A stretch of 7,147 bases of DNA from NCBI GenBank assembly GCA_021442645.1, contig JABUSR010000286.1:1-7147 (forward strand). Direction: 5' to 3'. Made by a program: the position numbers and the translations under genes. This DNA is from Ruminiclostridium sp. (GTDB taxonomy: Bacteria > Bacillota > Clostridia > Oscillospirales > Oscillospiraceae). The notes beneath the pieces were generated by a model. The model worked only from the letters and a program-made list of their open reading frames with translations, was not told the DNA's origin and did not search any database. Of this stretch, positions 6,077 through 7,147 are shown piece by piece (the stretch's first letter is position 1; each line of letters starts with the position of its first letter).

Positions 6077-6796
6077 TCACGGGGCCTCGCCGCCATCGTG
6101 GTGCCGGTTGTGGTGGGTACAGATGCGGTTGTACAGCAACAGCCCGGCCCCGCTGAGGAGGAATGTGAGGGCGAACACGACCACAGCCAGGATATACCGC
6201 TGGGTGCCCAGGGCACTGCCGCCGATGGTGGAGGTGATGATGGAGGGCAGCCGCCCCAGGGAGCAGATAACCATAAGGGCGGGGAGTTTGATGTCCGTGA
6301 GGCCTACAAAGTAGCAGAGAAGGTCCTTAGGCGTGCCCGGGATCATAAAGACCAGCAGGAAGAGCATGGTGCGCCTGGGGGAGCTTTTAAGAAACCGAAT
6401 GGACCGGAGCTTTTCCAGGGAGAAGAAAAACCCCACAAAGCGCTGGCCAAAGAGCCGCACCAGGCCGATGACCAGAAAGCTGCCCAGGGCCCCGCCGAGG
6501 AGACACAGGACGGTGCCCTCTGCGGCGCCGAAGGCGTAGCCCCCGGCAATCTCCAGGGGTTCCCCGGGGACGACAGCGGCCAGGACCTGCGCAGCCACCA
6601 TGAGGATATAGACCAGCTGGCCGCTGAGACTCCGCTGCCCAATCCACTGACGGAAGGCCTCAGGGTCAGAAGCCAGGCGGACCATGGGCAGACCGGCCTC
6701 CCAACTGAGGAGGATGACAACAGCCAGGCAAAGCAGACCGGCCACGCACAGCAGCTGCTTTTTCCGTTTTTTCAGTTGTTCCTTCAGGAAGTTCAT
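6077..6796 (-). CDS. TVP38/TMEM64 family membrane protein (VTT, DedA-like)
   Basis: 239 residues. A basic N terminus (KEQLKKRKKQ) precedes a first helix at about 14-32. The VTT core follows: VVPGEPLEIAGGYAFG (75-90), GALGSFLVIGLVRLFG (102-117), then FLLVFMIPGTPKDLLCYFVG (146-165) and LGRLPSIITSTIGGSALG (180-197), and a last helix at about 201-222. The PGEPLEIAGG and MIPGTPKD stretches fit the two re-entrant loop regions of this family. Relatives of the DedA/VTT superfamily include flippases for undecaprenyl phosphate and phosphatidylethanolamine; the substrate here cannot be read from sequence. The tail CTHHNRHHDGG is histidine-rich. The ATG at 6796 has AAAAGGAG upstream with 11 nt spacing, slightly long. 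It follows the DUF169 gene by 33 nt with no terminator between, so both are probably one operon, ended by the hairpin at 6043-6070. Confidence 0.9.
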   Translation of the reverse strand: MNFLKEQLKKRKKQLLCVAGLLCLAVVILLSWEAGLPMVRLASDPEAFRQWIGQRSLSGQLVYILMVAAQVLAAVVPGEPLEIAGGYAFGAAEGTVLCLLGGALGSFLVIGLVRLFGQRFVGFFFSLEKLRSIRFLKSSPRRTMLFLLVFMIPGTPKDLLCYFVGLTDIKLPALMVICSLGRLPSIITSTIGGSALGTQRYILAVVVFALTFLLSGAGLLLYNRICTHHNRHHDGGEAP

Positions 6797-6829
6797 GCGG
6801 GGAAAGTCTCCTTTTAGGGGGGCTTTTCG

Positions 6830-7147
6830 TCAGATGCGCTTGGACAGGTTGGCCCAGGTCTCCGTCTTCAGGAAGCTCTCGTCCACGAGGGCCTCCAGCT
6901 CCAGAAACCGCGGGTAGGGGATGGAGAAGGAGATAATATCCCGGTCGATGCACTGGCGGGCGGAGGGGTCCAGCAGGCCAATATAGCACAGGGAGCCCCC
7001 AGCCTCACTTTCACAGAGGGCCTGGAGGACAGATTGGGCGCAGCCGGACCCGAACAGGGCCTTGACATTCTCCCCGGGGCGGTCAAAGCTGGCCAGGGTG
7101 GCCAGGCCGGAGAGCTGGTCGGGGTTCACCAGGAAAATCACGGAGAG
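6830..7147 (-). CDS. DUF169 family protein, C-terminal 105 residues (5' end outside window)
   Basis: The minus-strand frame is open from the right edge to a TGA at 6830-6832. The GTG at 7141 is internal, because the frame continues to the window end and family similarity starts at or before it. Family-like stretches are VIFLVNPDQLSGL near the edge, then GSGCAQSVLQAL, IGLLDPSARQCI and the ending ISFSIPYPRFLELEALVDES. This pattern fits DUF169 (COG2043), a family of unknown biochemical function whose members keep cysteines in the GxGC position; one such cysteine is present here. The start, promoter and full length lie outside the window. The 33-nt gap to the TVP38-like gene suggests co-transcription. 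Confidence 0.75.
   Translation of the reverse strand, partial: LSVIFLVNPDQLSGLATLASFDRPGENVKALFGSGCAQSVLQALCESEAGGSLCYIGLLDPSARQCIDRDIISFSIPYPRFLELEALVDESFLKTETWANLSKRI

Noticed and set aside
4094..6817. A 907-codon open frame on the plus strand, opposite the radical SAM, DUF2344 and TVP38-like genes
   Set aside because: It lies opposite well-supported genes with family motifs, its translation is a low-complexity Gly/Val/Leu/Gln/Asp mixture without domains, and the start has no ribosome binding site. Long antisense frames are expected where third codon positions are GC-rich.

Overview
The window looks like chromosomal DNA of a moderately GC-rich Gram-positive anaerobe of the Clostridia, most like Oscillospiraceae gut bacteria (Flavonifractor or Pseudoflavonifractor type). 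This is inferred from the protein families, the strong AGGAGG-type ribosome binding sites, sigma-A-like promoters and intrinsic terminators. I did no database search, so the family level is a judgement. I see no tRNA, rRNA, CRISPR array, insertion sequence, phage gene or integration site.

Layout, left to right. (1) Positions 1-620, minus strand: the N-terminal 206 residues of a leucine-rich-repeat protein whose 3' end lies outside the window. (2) Positions 621-731: a spacer with a perfect 12-bp hairpin whose T-rich tail is on the plus strand, so it is oriented antisense to both flanking genes. (3) Positions 732-2495, minus: a 587-residue protein of unknown function with three N-terminal membrane helices and a large soluble part. 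(4) Positions 2496-2691: a divergent promoter region. (5) Positions 2692-3381, plus: an MgtC/SapB-family membrane protein. It ends at a bidirectional terminator (3418-3455) shared with the convergent genes to its right. (6) Positions 3460-5962, minus: a two-gene operon of a B12-binding-type radical SAM protein (TIGR03960 type) and its partner (TIGR03936/DUF2344 type), overlapping by 8 nt. (7) Positions 6033-6070: a compact element in which the terminator of the upstream gene and the radical SAM promoter occupy the same bases. (8) Positions 6077-6796, minus: a TVP38/TMEM64 (VTT/DedA-like) membrane protein. (9) Positions 6830-7147, minus: the C-terminal part of a DUF169 protein, cut by the window edge.

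Most of this is ordinary conserved chromosome, and I do not see a clear new defence or mobile system. The best candidates for unexplored biology are the radical SAM/DUF2344 pair, whose substrate I do not know, and the uncharacterised three-helix membrane protein next to a signal-peptide-less LRR protein. The terminator/promoter overlap at 6033-6070 and the antisense-facing terminator at 667-706 are the best regulatory observations. Very long plus-strand open frames (up to about 900 codons) lie opposite the minus-strand genes. I regard them as by-products of GC-rich third codon positions.
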